Below, piece by piece: positions 44,026 to 54,600 of a DNA stretch of 64,000 nucleotides. The notes beneath the pieces are model-generated. The model ran no database searches. It saw only the letters and a list, made by a program, of their open reading frames with translations, and was not told the DNA's origin. The translations under genes were made by a program, and so were the position numbers. Within the stretch, counting starts at the first letter, position 1, and every line of letters starts with the position of its first letter. Source of the DNA: Schistocerca nitens (lineage: Eukaryota; Arthropoda; Insecta; Orthoptera; Acrididae); the NCBI RefSeq assembly GCF_023898315.1, contig NC_064616.1, positions 646,780,974 through 646,844,973 of the forward strand, given 5' to 3'.

Positions 44026-45284
44026 TCACAAATGTTCGATATGTGCCCCTTTAGTGATTCGGCAGACATCAAGCCGATAATCAAGTTCCTCCAACGCTCG
44101 GCGCAGCATGTCCCCATCAATGAGTTCGAAAGCATCGTTCATGCGAGCTCGCAGTTCTGGCACGTTTCTTGGTAGAGGAGGTTTAAACACTGAATCTTTC
44201 ACATAAACCCACAGAAAGAAATCGCATGGGGTTAAGTCGGGAGAGCGTGGAGGCCATGACATGAATTGCTGATCATGATCTCCACCACGACCAATCCATC
44301 GGTTTTCCAATCTCCTGTTTAAGAAATGCCGAACATCATGATGGAAATGCGGTGGAGCACAATCCTGTTGAAAGGTGGTTGAAATGGCTCTGAGCACTAT
44401 GGGACTCAACTGCCGAGGTCATTAGTCCCCTAGAACTTAGAACTAGTTAAACCTAACTAACCTAAGGACATCATAAACATCCATGCCCGAGGCAGGATTC
44501 GAACCTGCGACCGTAGCGGTCTTGCGGTTCCAGACTGCAGCGCCTTTAACCGCACGGCCACTTCGGCCGGCCCTGTTGAAAGATAAAGTCGGCGCTGTCG
44601 GTCTCCAGTTGTGGCATGAGCCAATTTTCCAGCATGTCCAGATACACGTGTCTTGTAACGTTTTTTTCGCAGAAGAAAAAGGAGCCGTAAACTCTAAACC
44701 GTGAGATTGCACAAAACTCGTTAACTTTTGGTGAATTGCGAATTTGCTGCACGAATGCGTGAGGATTCTCTACCGCCCAGATTCGCACATTGTGTCTGTT
44801 CACTTCACCATTAAGAAAAAAATGTTGCTTCATCACTGAAAACAAGTTTCGCACTGAACGCATCCTCTTCCATGAGCTGTTGCAACCGCGCCGAAAATTC
44901 AAAGCGTTTGACTTTGTCATGGGGTTTCAGGGCTTGTAGCGATTGTAAACGGTAAGGCTTCTGCTTTAGCCTTCGTAAGATTTTCCAAACCGTCGGCTGT
45001 GGTACGTTTAGCTCCCTGCTTGCTTTATTCGTCGACTTCCGCGGGCTACGCGTGAAACTTGCCCGCACGCGTTCAACCGTTTCTTCGCTCACTGCAGGCC
45101 GACCCGTTGATTTCCCCTTACAGAGGCATCCAGAAGCTTTAAACTGCGCATACCATCGCCGAATGGAGTTAGCAGTTGGTGGATCTTTGTTGAACTTCGT
45201 CCTGAAGTGTCGTTGCACTGTTAGGACTGACTGATGTGAGTGCATTTCAAGCACGACATACGCTTTCTCGGCTCCTGTCGCCAT
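44026..45284 (-). pseudogene. Mariner-like transposase, broken by frameshift and SINE
   Basis: Start ATG at 45284. The N-terminal part has HTH features (SVLTVQRHFRTKFNKDPP, SIRRWYAQFKASGCLCKGKS, a basic TGRPAVSEETVERVR linker, then KASRELNVPQPTVWKILRR). The first catalytic Asp is in LVFSDEATF (about 44827). A frameshift in an A/T homopolymer near 44815 separates this from GEVNRHNVRIWAVENPH. The frame is open to FIFQQ at the SINE and resumes as DCAPPHFHHDV, holding the second Asp, then SWPPRSPDLTPCDFFLW with the third. I count 46 residues between the second Asp and the Asp of TPCD, more than the 34 of classical mariner. Two lesions account for nearly all the loss of function. Confidence 0.9.
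44375..44571 (-). mobile_element. SINE family A inside the mariner transposase
   Basis: Minus-strand full-length SINE with exact 11-bp duplication CCTGTTGAAAG at 44364-44374 and 44572-44582. It splits the transposase immediately before the second catalytic Asp. Confidence 0.95.
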
Positions 45285-45455
45285 TTTGTCTCACTGCGCT
45301 CTCGAGCGCTCTGGCGGCAGAAACCAGAAGTGCGGCTTCAGCCGAACAAAACTTTGAGTTTTTCTACGTATCTGTAGTGTGTCGTGACCATATGTCAATG
45401 AATGGAGCTACAGTGAATTCATGAAATCGCTTCAATCATTTGTAATAGCCCTGTA

Positions 45456-46635
45456 CTATAAGTGATTTTCGCGGCTTGAGCAATATTTTAGTAGCTTTTT
45501 TTTATACGTGTATGAATCATAGCGATTCACTTGCAAAAGGGTGAGCTTGTAAAACAGTTGTATAAAAAAGCTTTGGACTAAAAGCTAAATCGTCGAAAAT
45601 ATTACCATAATATCACCTCTTCAGTAATCCATTAAACAGGCGTATTCAGCGAAGTATAGTAATGGCTTCTCTGCGACACGCATCCACTCACATAATCCTA
45701 CAAAATTATCTGTTTCCTCCTTGAGTATTGCTCTGTAATAAGCCCACAACTACGCCAACTATTATAGTCGATGTGTACATAGTTACTTCCGTTACGTAGT
45801 ATATATTTCTGACAATCGAGTTTTCAAGTTTGTGTTATTAAAGGATATCTGGTCTGCGAATGAAGCTCCTGCGTTTCATTGTTTCGGGCTAAAAAAGAAA
45901 AAAAAACGGTTGCATAGAAGACAAAATACTGTCAAGTAAGGTGCTCATGACGCGTAAGTCTGTTTCAGTCAAGACACGAAAATCACTCTCACTGTACCAT
46001 ATTGCATTGATATATACAGCAATGCAAAAATAATGTCTAACTAAACCCGTGAGAAATGTCAAATTTCTTGTAAGAAAAGAGGAACAGCTAAAGTTTATTT
46101 AGAAATTTGGTAGAAATGCCACCAAGACTCAGAAGTAAAGAGAGAATAATACTGCGAAAACGTGCAGCCGCAGAGACGAACTAAATCTTGACAGCGGACC
46201 TTCCGTCGCGTACCCAAGCGCTCTCGGAGCCGTAAAGCTTGACAGCTACTGCAGCTCATAACCGGCGACCGTTTATAGCACACTGCTTAAGGGCAAGTGT
46301 TCGTTTCTGCTGTGTCGTAGAAAGATGAAAACGAATTCTTCCTCGCTTGTTTTCGTCACAACCGCACACTGAATTTGTTATGGGTAAACTTCCAGGGCAT
46401 TTCGAGGGTAAACGGATGTGCATCGAGAGGTGATTGTGTGGACCATTTTATACGGCAGATTCACATAAACAAACTCATGAGCATTTGAATTCGATTTAGC
46501 TGCGGTGATGGAGAGGGAACGCTTCTGTCGCCACAGCTTTCAAAACTACAGCACTAGCATTGATAAATAAATAATGAAATGTTACTTATGCTACGTATAC
46601 GGTACAGTAGGAAGAATGCATGATTAAATTTGTAG
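45456..46635. other. Unassigned sequence
   Basis: No gene or repeat recognised in about 1.2 kb. Confidence 0.4.
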
Positions 46636-46639
46636 AATA

Positions 46640-47930
46640 GTGGGTATAAAAGCGGCACATGTAGTACACACAGCTGCTCCATCTGGCAGTAACATTGACC
46701 TTATTCCGGCTGGGCACAGAGTCGAGCCGGAGTTGGATGACAGATACAGTTACATTTTCTCCATACTGCTTCAAATCTATTCCAGAGTTCATCAGCCGTA
46801 GCGGCTGGTGAGTAATGGCGTGCCACTCCCTCGGCCAGCCATTGCTGGTTTTCTTTTCTTTTATTCAGTGGATCAGAGATTTGAAGAACGCGTTCGCCAG
46901 CGTCAACACAGCTCAAAGTACATGTGGTATTGCGTTATCTTGTTGAAAGATGACATCAGGGAGACCTCGAGGATAGGGCACAGCACCTGCCTTATCACGT
47001 CACAAAAGCAACGGATAGTGTACAAAATTTTTGGCTATGCGAACTAGAGGTGATAGTGTTGTCTTGTCAGTGGCACACGATACTATTACATCGGGTGCTG
47101 CGCCTGTATAACGATGACGAATGAATTCTGACAATGTAGTTCTCCTCGGAGTCTCGTCACACTTGTCTTGATGCTGTACACAAACAATGAAAAGACGCCT
47201 TGGTGCCGCTCGTGTGTCCGTTGTTGATGTGGCCCCAATGCTGTCGGTGCGCCTCTCTGTTACCGCGTCAAGGGAAGCCGCTACAATGCTCATCATGCTG
47301 ATAGGAGGAGGAGGATATTGGTGTTTAACGTCCCGTCGACAACGAGGTCATTAGAGACGGAGCACAAACTCGGATTAGGGAAGGAAGTCGGCCATGCCCT
47401 TTGAAAGGAACTATCCCGGCATTTGCCTGGAGTGATCTAGGGAAATCACGGAAAACCTAAATCACGATGGCCGGACGCGGGATTGAACCGTCGTCCTCCC
47501 GAATGCGAGTCCAGTGTGCTAACCACTGCGCCACCTCGCTCGGTATCATGCTGATAGCCCGTGGTTCTACAGAAGTCGCCGCACTATCCGTTTGGATACT
47601 TTTCTTGCTACATAAAGCCAATTTTCTGGCTCAATTTATGTGACGTGACATGGCTGACGCTCCTAAACGGCTCAGCGTACAATATGTCTATCCTCTTTGG
47701 CGCTAGGCCCGTGGGTCCATTGAGATCCTGTACGGCGTTGAGTATGGTCCTCCTGAATCCATCTATTCTACATTCGCTTGACAGCCGTGGGATCCGGACC
47801 TACGAGAGCAGTAATATCGCGGAACGCTAACCTGTTGAGTCGATAGGCTACATTCCTGCCACTATCTGTTTCGGACAACTGCTGGTGTACATTTATCCTC
47901 TTTAACTAGGCATAACACTATCTTTTCACA
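46640..47930 (-). mobile_element. Tc1-like transposon remnant split by a SINE
   Basis: On the minus strand, DVIFQQDNAIPHVL (about 46962-46921) carries the second catalytic Asp, and TADELWNRFEAVWRK followed in another frame by SVIQLRLDSVPSR forms the C terminus. Upstream sequence to about 47930 gives scattered similarity only; the first-Asp motif is not recognisable. The SINE D at 47305-47544 interrupts it. TIRs not identified. Confidence 0.65.
47305..47544 (-). mobile_element. SINE family D, full length
   Basis: Minus-strand copy ending in the head complement CACTGCGCCACCTCGCTCGG. Exact 13-bp duplication ATCATGCTGATAG at 47292-47304 and 47545-47557. This copy has a GTTTAACGTCCCGTCGACAA tail, longer than the 6041 and 28654 copies. 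Confidence 0.95.
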
Positions 47931-47989
47931 AACAACCAGCACTCAAATGCGATTGCAAAATGAGAAACCCGCTGCGTAATTTGTTCTTG

Positions 47990-49348
47990 TACATTGACCG
48001 AAAAGAATCGCAACACCAAGGACGACTTACGCGACATAGGTGGTATGCGTTTTCTACATCTGAAAGATTATATTCATTCAGATTTCGCGCCAGTTGCATA
48101 AGAGTGGTGCTAGTGGCGCCACCGTGAGGCTGCAAATCAGATTTGCTTTAAAATCACGCTGTGACGGTCGTGAGTGTTAGCTGACTTTGAGATTGGACGT
48201 GGTGAGTTTATGTTAGTCAAGAATGGCTGTAAGGCGACAAAGACGCCGTTATCAACACCTCACTGAGTTTGAACGACGATGTGTCATAGGGCTACGAGAA
48301 ACTGTATGCTCCTTTTGCGATACTGCAGAAAGACTTGGCAGGAATGTAACTAGTGGTTATGATTGCTGGCAGCGGCGATCACGAGACTGTATGATAGCAA
48401 GAAGATCGGTCTCCGGACGGCTACGTGGCACTACCGAGAGGGAATACCATCCTGTTTGGCGTATGGCTCTGGTGCATCATACTGCATCTGTAGCAGCAAT
48501 TAGGGCAGCCGTTGGCACCACAGTGACACAACGAATTGTTTGTTACGAATCTGTTTATTCAAGGACAGCTCCGAGCCAGACGGTCTATAGCGCGCATTCC
48601 ACTGACCCCAACCACCACCATTTGCGACTTCAGTGGTGTCAAGCCTCGATGTCAGTGATGACTGTGCTGGTTAGAAGTAAGCCAGTTGAGGGCCGGCAAC
48701 CAACCTGTCCACGTGCTAGACACACTGGTCTCACGCCTGGAGTTATGCTCTGTTATGTGATTTCATATGCCAGCAGCAGCACTCTTGTAGTTATCCCACG
48801 CACCCTGACTGCAAATTTGTACGCCAGTCTGGTTATTCGACCCGTTGTGCCGCCATTCGTGAATAGCATTCCAGGGGGTGTTCTGCGAAAGGATAACACT
48901 TGCCCACATTCTGCTGTTGTAACCCAACATGCTCTAGAGAGTGGCGACATGTTGCGTTGGCCTGCTCGATCCCTAGATCTGTCTCCTTCCGAATACATAC
49001 TGGACACCATCGGACGAAAACTCCAGCATCATCCACAACCAGCGTTAACCGTCCCTGGATTGACAGGCCAAGTGCAACAGACATGGAACTCCGCCCCAAA
49101 TACTGACATCCGGCATCTGCACAACACAGTGCATGCACGTTTGCATGCTTACATTCGACATTATGGTGGTTATACCGGTTATTAATGTAACAGGATTTCA
49201 CATTTGCAATGGCTAATCTCGCGCTTACGTTAACCTGTGATCTTGCAGTATCCATCACTTAAATATGTTACCTAGACAAACGTTTTCCGGAAATTTGATT
49301 ACTCTACGTTAACTATTTTTTGGTGTTGCGATTTTTTCCGTCAGTGTG
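47990..49348 (+). mobile_element. Tc1-like transposon with recognisable TIRs
   Basis: The left end ACATTGACCGAAAAGAATCG and the complement of the right end (CACTGACGGAAAAAATCG) match through CAACACC. TA follows the right end (49349-49350); the left TA is ambiguous by two bases. Length about 1.36 kb, normal for Tc1. Confidence 0.85.
48223..49185 (+). pseudogene. Tc1-like transposase, open but lacking the first catalytic Asp
   Basis: 320 uninterrupted codons. N terminus RRRYQHLTEFERRCVIGLRE is the first HTH; SGYDCWQRRSR belongs to the second. The middle reads TPGVMLCYVISYASSS where the family has a GVMVWGAISY block, and the segment that should contain SDESRF is missing between LRLQWCQASMSV and the RPRHTG-like block (48640-48720). 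The second Asp remains in RKDNTCPHSAVV; SLDLSPSEYILDTIGRKL keeps the Glu; the end RLHAYIRHYGGYTGY is typical. The missing first Asp predicts no catalysis despite the open frame. Confidence 0.85.
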
Positions 49349-49350
49349 TA

Positions 49351-49568
49351 CGGAATGTAGATGGCGTTAATCCACCCAACATCAGACGGTTCGATCAAAT
49401 GCTAATCGTGTACATATCCATTCTTGTAGTACACATCATGCGAATTTACCGTTTGATGCATGCCGTCTCTATGGCGTCGCAATTTTAATGGCTAGCGGTG
49501 TAGTTAGATGTATTGCGTAACCAGGATATCATCAGACCTTGTACTGGCCGTCGGCGTAACAGCCGAAC
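49351..49568. other. Unassigned sequence
   Basis: About 220 bp between the Tc1 element and the second TIR element; nothing recognised. Confidence 0.35.
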
Positions 49569-49571
49569 TCA

Positions 49572-50530
49572 CAAGGCAACCTCCACATCGCACCCCCCTC
49601 AGATTTAGTTATAAGTTGGCACAGTGGATAGGCCTTCAAAAACTGAACACAGATCAATCGAGAAAACAGGAAGAAGTTGTGTGGAACTATGAAAAAATAA
49701 GCAAAATATACAAACTGTGTAGTCCATGCGAAAGATAGGCAACATCAAGGGTGGTGTGAGGCTAAGAGCGTCGTGGTCCTGTGGTTAGCGTGAGCAACTG
49801 CGGAACGGGAGGTCCTTGGTTCAAGTTTGCCCTCGAATTAAAAGTTTAGTTTCTTATTTTCGCAAAGTTATGATCTGTCCGTTCGTTCATTGACGTCTCT
49901 GTTCACTGTAATAAGTTTAGTGTCTGTGTTTTTCGACCGCACCGCAAAACCGTGCGATTATTAGACGAAAGGACGTGCCTCTCCAATGGGAACCGAAAAC
50001 ATTTGATCGCAACGTCATAGGTCAAACGATTCCTCCACAGGAAAACACGTCTGGTATATTCTATACGACACTGGTGACGGCATGTGCGTCACATGACAGG
50101 AATATGTTGTCGACCCACCTAACTTGTACACTTGGCGAATGGGTAAAAAGATTCTTCTACCTTGCACGATTTAGGTTTTCTTGTGGATGTGATAATTACT
50201 CCCAAAAAAGTGATGGAAACATAAGAGTTTGTCACATAAACTGAAAATAAAAAATTAAACTTTTCGCTGGAGGGAGGACTTGAACCAAGGACCTCCCATT
50301 CCGCAGTTGCTCACGCTAACCACGGGACCACGGCGCTGCTGAGTTCACAACCTCCTTGATGTTGCTTATCTGCGTATGGACTACTCAATTTGTATATCTT
50401 ACTAATTTTTTCATAGTTCCACACAACGTCTTCCTGTTTTCTCGATTGATCTGTGTTCAGTTTTTCAAGGCCTATCCACTGTGCCAACTTATACTAAATC
50501 TGAGGGGGGTGCGATGGGGAGGTTCCCTTG
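49572..50530. mobile_element. TIR element (copy 2) with tRNA-like modules
   Basis: 959 bp, the same family as 36398-37351 with the centre in opposite orientation. Ends CAAGGCAACCTCCACATCGC and complement of CAAGGGAACCTCCCCATCGC; TCA is duplicated at 49569-49571 and 50531-50533. Arms carry GTGGTTAGCGTGAGCAACTG with GGTCCTTGGTTCAAG (49795-49825) and the inverted partner at 50280-50330. Confidence 0.85.
49975..50244 (+). CDS. Short ORF conserved between the two TIR elements
   Basis: 89 codons, MPLQWEPKTFDRNVIGQTIP then RNMLSTHLTCTLGEWVKRFF, the counterpart of 36696-36956. No known domain. Nothing upstream marks a promoter. Confidence 0.2.
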   Translation: MPLQWEPKTFDRNVIGQTIPPQENTSGIFYTTLVTACASHDRNMLSTHLTCTLGEWVKRFFYLARFRFSCGCDNYSQKSDGNIRVCHIN

Positions 50531-50539
50531 TCAGTATAG

Positions 50540-50990
50540 GAAAGCCGGGCATCAACGCATTTGATTATGGCCAGATAATAAGTCCCCAATGCACACCAGT
50601 TCGACGTATGAGGCAATGGGCTTTTTACCAACTTGTCAAGGGTGTGCCGTGTGCACAACCGTTTGGGGAATACTACGGTTGCTACAGTCAGTTGTCGTTG
50701 GTGACAACGTATTGCTGTTCATTATCGACGATAAATAAAGTAGATAAACAGGCTACAATGTAGGAGATCATTGTTGAGCAATGGCGACTGGTGTGTAGCC
50801 ACACAATCCAGAGCAACTCTCTGGCTTTAGGGTACAGTAACCATTGACCCACACGTGTAGCCGAGCACGGAAATTAGAGGTGCTTTACAACAACGGCACT
50901 GGACGCTTAAAACATTGGAAAATGTCTCTTGGGCGGATGAGTTGCGCTGCTCATTGGCACACACTGATGACAACGTACATCAAAAGCATA
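50540..50990 (+). pseudogene. Tc1-like remnant
   Basis: At about 50908-50993 one frame reads WTLKTLENVSWADELRCSLA, HTDDNVHQK, a decayed form of the Tc1 first-Asp region (WTIEDWKNVLWSDESRF). The sequence is cut off by the LINE starting near 50990. Confidence 0.5.
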
Positions 50991-51835
50991 CCTTGATGAC
51001 TGCTCTGCAGTTCACACATAAGTACCTGGCAGTGGTTCGTACACCCTCTTTCACGCTATTTCTCTGCCGTTCTACTCTCTAACAGCGCCCGGCAAAAATG
51101 AACTCGTAAATCTTTCCGTGAGAGCTGGGATTTCTCTTATTTTATTACAATGACCATTTCTCCACATGTAAGTGGGTGTGGGAAAAATATTTTCGCATTC
51201 GGAGGAGAACGCTGGAACTGAAATTTTGTGAAAAGATGTCGCCTCAACGAAAAAACGTCCTTGTTTTACTGATTGCCACCACAACTCACATATCATATCC
51301 GTGGCACTCTCAAACGTATTTTGCGATAATGCAAAATGAGCTGCCCTTTGTTGAACTTTTTCGCTGTCCTCCGTTAAGCCTATCTGGCAAGGATCCTATA
51401 CTAGACAGCAGTACTCTAGTAGAGGAGGGAGAAGCGTGGTGTAGGAAGTCTCTTTAGTGCGCCTGTTGCATCTTATAAGTGTTCAAAAATGTTCAAATGT
51501 GTGTGAAATCTTATGAGACTTACCTGCTAAGGTCATCAGTCCCTAAGCTTACACACTACTTAACCTAAATTATCCTAAGGACAAACACACACACCCATGC
51601 CAGGGAGGACTCGAACCTCTGCCGGGACCAGCCGCACAGTCCATGACTGCAGCGCCTAAGACCACTCGGCTAATCCCGCGCGGCCCTTATAAGTGTTCCG
51701 CCAGTAAAACGCAGTCTTTGATTTGCCTTCCCCACAACATTATCTATGTGTTCGTTCCAGTTTAAGCTGTTCGTAATTGTATTTCCTAGGTATTTAGTTG
51801 AACCGAAAGCCTTAAGATTTGTCTGATAACCGTAA
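50990..51835 (-). mobile_element. CR1-like LINE 3' end, interrupted by SINE B
   Basis: Mostly 3' UTR and the very end of the ORF, matching the 17240 copy: CACGCTATTTCTCTGCCGTT, GGGATTTCTCTTATTTTATT, TTGCCACCACAACTCACATA, then after the SINE CCGCCAGTAAAACGCAGTCT and CCACAACATTATCTATGTG. The coding remainder is decayed. Confidence 0.75.
51485..51685 (-). mobile_element. SINE family B in a LINE
   Basis: Minus strand, from AAAAATGTTCAAATGTGTGT to the head GGCTAATCCCGCGCGGC. Exact 13-bp duplication CTTATAAGTGTTC at 51472-51484 and 51686-51698. Box B region slightly mutated. Confidence 0.95.
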
Positions 51836-51888
51836 AATAAATAGTTAGCGCATCTATTCGCTCCATAGTGGTCGACTTGTACTTATTG

Positions 51889-52070
51889 GCACTATGAACC
51901 CCGGGTTCCCGGGTTCGATTCCCGGCGGGGTCAGGGATTTCTCTGCCTCGTGATGACTGGGTGTTGTGTGATGTCCTTAGGTTAGTTATGTTTAAGTAGT
52001 CCTAAGTTCTAGGGGACTGATGACCTTAGAAGTTACGTCCCACAGTGCTCAGAGCCATTTGAACCATTTG
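51889..52070 (+). mobile_element. SINE family C, second copy
   Basis: Box B GGGTTCGATTCCCGG and linker CTGCCTCGTGATGACTGGGT as in the 36129 copy, then the family-A body and tail. The 5' part of the head is diverged and the exact start and target duplication are unclear. Confidence 0.85.
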
Positions 52071-52785
52071 TCATTCGGCTTCACTTCCTTGTATATCAAC
52101 TTTCCAGCAAATGAAATAATCAACATAATTGAAAAACACACTTATCAGTCACACAAGCAGGGGAAATAACTGTAATACTGAAAGTAATTACAGCATAACA
52201 AAATTTTGAATTTAACCATGGATTTTACCATCAGCACATTCCTAGTTTCCTCTTTTAGTGACGTATATTTTTCTGGGTGATATTTTAAAATAGTGTTCTG
52301 ACGTATTATTCGAAAAGAATCTCTGATGATGTACCGGTGTGCTAAATACAAATGATCCAATGAAACAACTATACGGAGATGTCATTACAAGCTACCGACA
52401 CAGCCATTCAATCGAATTCAACAGACAGCACGTATTAACTGGTACAAAAGTGTTTAAATAACAGAAGCATATACCGCATACATCAGCTAAATCGTAAGCT
52501 ATAAGAAGAGTGCGAGTGTACACGCTATTGGCTGCTGTTGTTTGTGAGCAGGTTTAATCCACATTTCTGTAAATAACATTTACTCCACATAATCTTTATC
52601 AGAAAATTATTAATCGAATTTCTTTAACACTCGTTCCCTGAAATCGCCTCTGGAACTTCAAAGTCTTAAACAATACGAAGCATCTGACATATTGTTCTCA
52701 GGCTATTCCTGTAGGTGAGCAAGTAAATAACTACTGCTGGAAACTGTTGTGATACAGAAGCAACACCTCGGCACTGGCACTGTAC
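52071..52785. other. Unassigned sequence
   Basis: No gene or repeat recognised. Confidence 0.4.
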
Positions 52786-53160
52786 ATACGCTATGTGATC
52801 AAAACATCCGGACACCCCCAAAAACATACGTTTTTCATATTAGGCGCCTTATGCTGACGCCTACTGCCAGGTACTCCATATTAGCGACCTCAGTAGTCTT
52901 AAGACACCGTGAGAGAGCAGAGTGGAGCGCTCTGTGGAACTCACGCACTTCGAACGTGGACAGGTGATTGGGTGTCACTTGCGTCATAGGTATGTACGCA
53001 AGATTTCCACACTCCTAAACATCCCTAGGTCCTCTGTTCACGATGTGACAGTGAAGTGGAAACGTGAAGGGACACGTAGAGCACAAAAGCGTACAGGCCG
53101 ACCTGCCGACCTCATGACCTCATCTGTTGACTGACATAAACCGCCGACAGTTGAAGAGGG

Positions 53161-53357
53161 CCGGCCAGAGTGGCCGAGCGGTTCTAGTCGCTACAGTCTG
53201 GAACCGCGCGACCACTACGGTCGCAGGTTCGAATCCTGCCTTGGGCATGGATGTGTGTGATGTCCTTAAGTTAGTTAGGTTTAAGTAGTTCTAAGTTCTA
53301 GGGGACTTATGACCTCAGCAGTTGAGTCCCATAGTGCTCAGAGCCATTTGAACCATT
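53161..53357 (+). mobile_element. SINE family A inside a Tc1
   Basis: Full-length plus-strand copy. Exact 10-bp duplication TTGAAGAGGG at 53151-53160 and 53358-53367. Confidence 0.95.
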
Positions 53358-53724
53358 TTGAAGAGGGTTGTAAAATGTAATAGGCAGACATGTACCCAGA
53401 CCATCACACTGGAATTCAAAACTGCATCAGGATCCACTGCAAGTACTGTGACAGTTAGGCGGGCGGTGAGAAAACTTGGATTTCATGGTCGAGCAGCTGC
53501 TCATAAGCTACACATCACGCTTGGTGTAAGTAGCGTAAACATTGGACGATTGAACAGTGGAAAAACGTTGTATGGAGTGACGAATCATGGTACACAATGA
53601 GGCGATCTGATGGCAGGGTGTGGGTATAGCGAATGCCCGGTGAACGTCATCTGGCAGCGTTTGTGTGTAGTGCCAACAGTAAAATTCTGAGGCGGTGGTG
53701 TAATGGTATGGTCGTGTTTTTCAT

Positions 53725-54399
53725 GTGAGGTGGGGGGGGGGGGGAGGGGGAGGGATTGCACCCCTTGTTGTTTTGCGCGGCACTGTCCCAACACAGGCCT
53801 ACATTGATGTTTTAAGCACCTTCTTGCTCGCTACTGTTGAAGAGCAATTCGGGGATGGCGATTGCATCTTTCAACCCGATCGAGCACATGTTCATAATGC
53901 ACGGCCTGTGGTGGAGTGGTTACGTGACAGTACCATCCCTGTAATGGACTGGTCTGCACAGACTCTTGACCTGAAACCTATAGAGCACCTGTGGGATGTT
54001 TTGGAACACCGACTTCGTGCCAGGCCTCACCGACCGACATCGATACCTCTCCTCAGTGCAGCACTCCGTGAAGAATGGGCTGCCATTCCCCAAGAAACCT
54101 TACAGCACCTGATTGAATGTATACCTGCGAGAGTGGAAGCTGTCATCGAGGCTAAGGGTGGGCCAACACCATATTTAATTCCAGCATTACGGATGGAGGG
54201 CGCCACTAACTTGTCCCAACTTGCACATTTCTCACATGACATCCTAAAATCCATGGACCAAGGCAGTCAGGAAGATACAGTATTTCTTGATTTCCGAAAA
54301 ACATTTTATTCAGTGCCACATCTACGCATATTGTCAAAAGTGCAACAATATGGGGTATCTAGCGAAATTTGTGAGTGGGTTGAGGATTTCTTGATATAG
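53725..54399 (+). pseudogene. Fused frame: Tc1 transposase C-terminus and LINE RT
   Basis: 224 open codons. The first about 160 are Tc1: LRGTVPTQAYIDVLSTFLL, DGDCIFQPDRAHVHNARPVV (second Asp), IPVMDWSAQTLDLKPIEHLW (Glu retained), IPARVEAVIEAKGGPTPY. After the normal Tc1 stop region has read through (LRMEGATNLSQ), the frame enters LINE RT: HDILKSMDQGSQEDTVFLDF, SVPHLRILSKVQQYGV, WVEDFLI. The join lies at about 54212. The fusion is most simply an accident of two remnants in frame. Confidence 0.85.
53731..53757. repeat. G-rich tract
   Basis: GTGGGGGGGGGGGGAGGGGG-type run at the site of the conserved GGG(G)VMVW block of the transposase; expansion here would break the frame and could form G-quadruplex DNA. 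Confidence 0.8.
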
Positions 54400-54600
54400 A
54401 GGACACAGCACGTTATCTTGTATGTCGAGTCATTGATTGATGTACAAGTAACTTCAGGTGTCCCCCAATGAGGTGTGTTGGGACCCATGCTGTTCATGTT
54501 GTACTGTGTATCAATGACCTTGCAGACAATATTAATAGTAGCTTCAGACTTACCGCAGGTCATTCAGTTATCTATAATGAAGTACCGCCTGATTGAAGCT
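54213..54600 (+). mobile_element. CR1-like LINE RT fragment joined to Tc1
   Basis: The same family as 1885-3570: RT palm (TVFLDFRKTFYSVPH), SGVPQ-like at about 54458-54470 with a stop after Q, and LRLTAGHSVIYN, where LFADDAVIYN is expected, so the catalytic ADD is AGH. Ends without a 3' tail. Confidence 0.85.

Larger units (their letters stand above)
43909..45453 (-). mobile_element. Mariner-superfamily transposon, well preserved, SINE inserted
   Basis: TIRs of at least 32 bp: CAGGGTTATTACAAATGATT at the left and the complement of CAGGGCTATTACAAATGATT at the right, one mismatch, flanked by TA on both sides (43907-43908, 45454-45455). Without the 197-bp SINE plus its 11-bp duplication the element is about 1.34 kb, normal for mariner-like elements. 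One transposase gene fills it on the minus strand. TIR match and coding quality make it the youngest DNA transposon in the window. Confidence 0.92.
52789..54212 (+). mobile_element. Tc1-like transposon, 3' TIR lost, SINE inserted
   Basis: The left TIR CGCTATGTGATCAAAACATC follows TA. Coding pieces: HTH (KISTLLNIPRSSVHDVTVKW near 53000-53060), first Asp in VWSDESW-like sequence at about 53570-53590 (here GVTNHGTQ in one frame, SDES in another), GGGG tract, then the long frame listed next. A short deletion in the HTH-to-catalytic linker is likely, at about 53518. The 3' end stops at about 54212 in LINE sequence, so the right TIR is missing. Confidence 0.85.
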
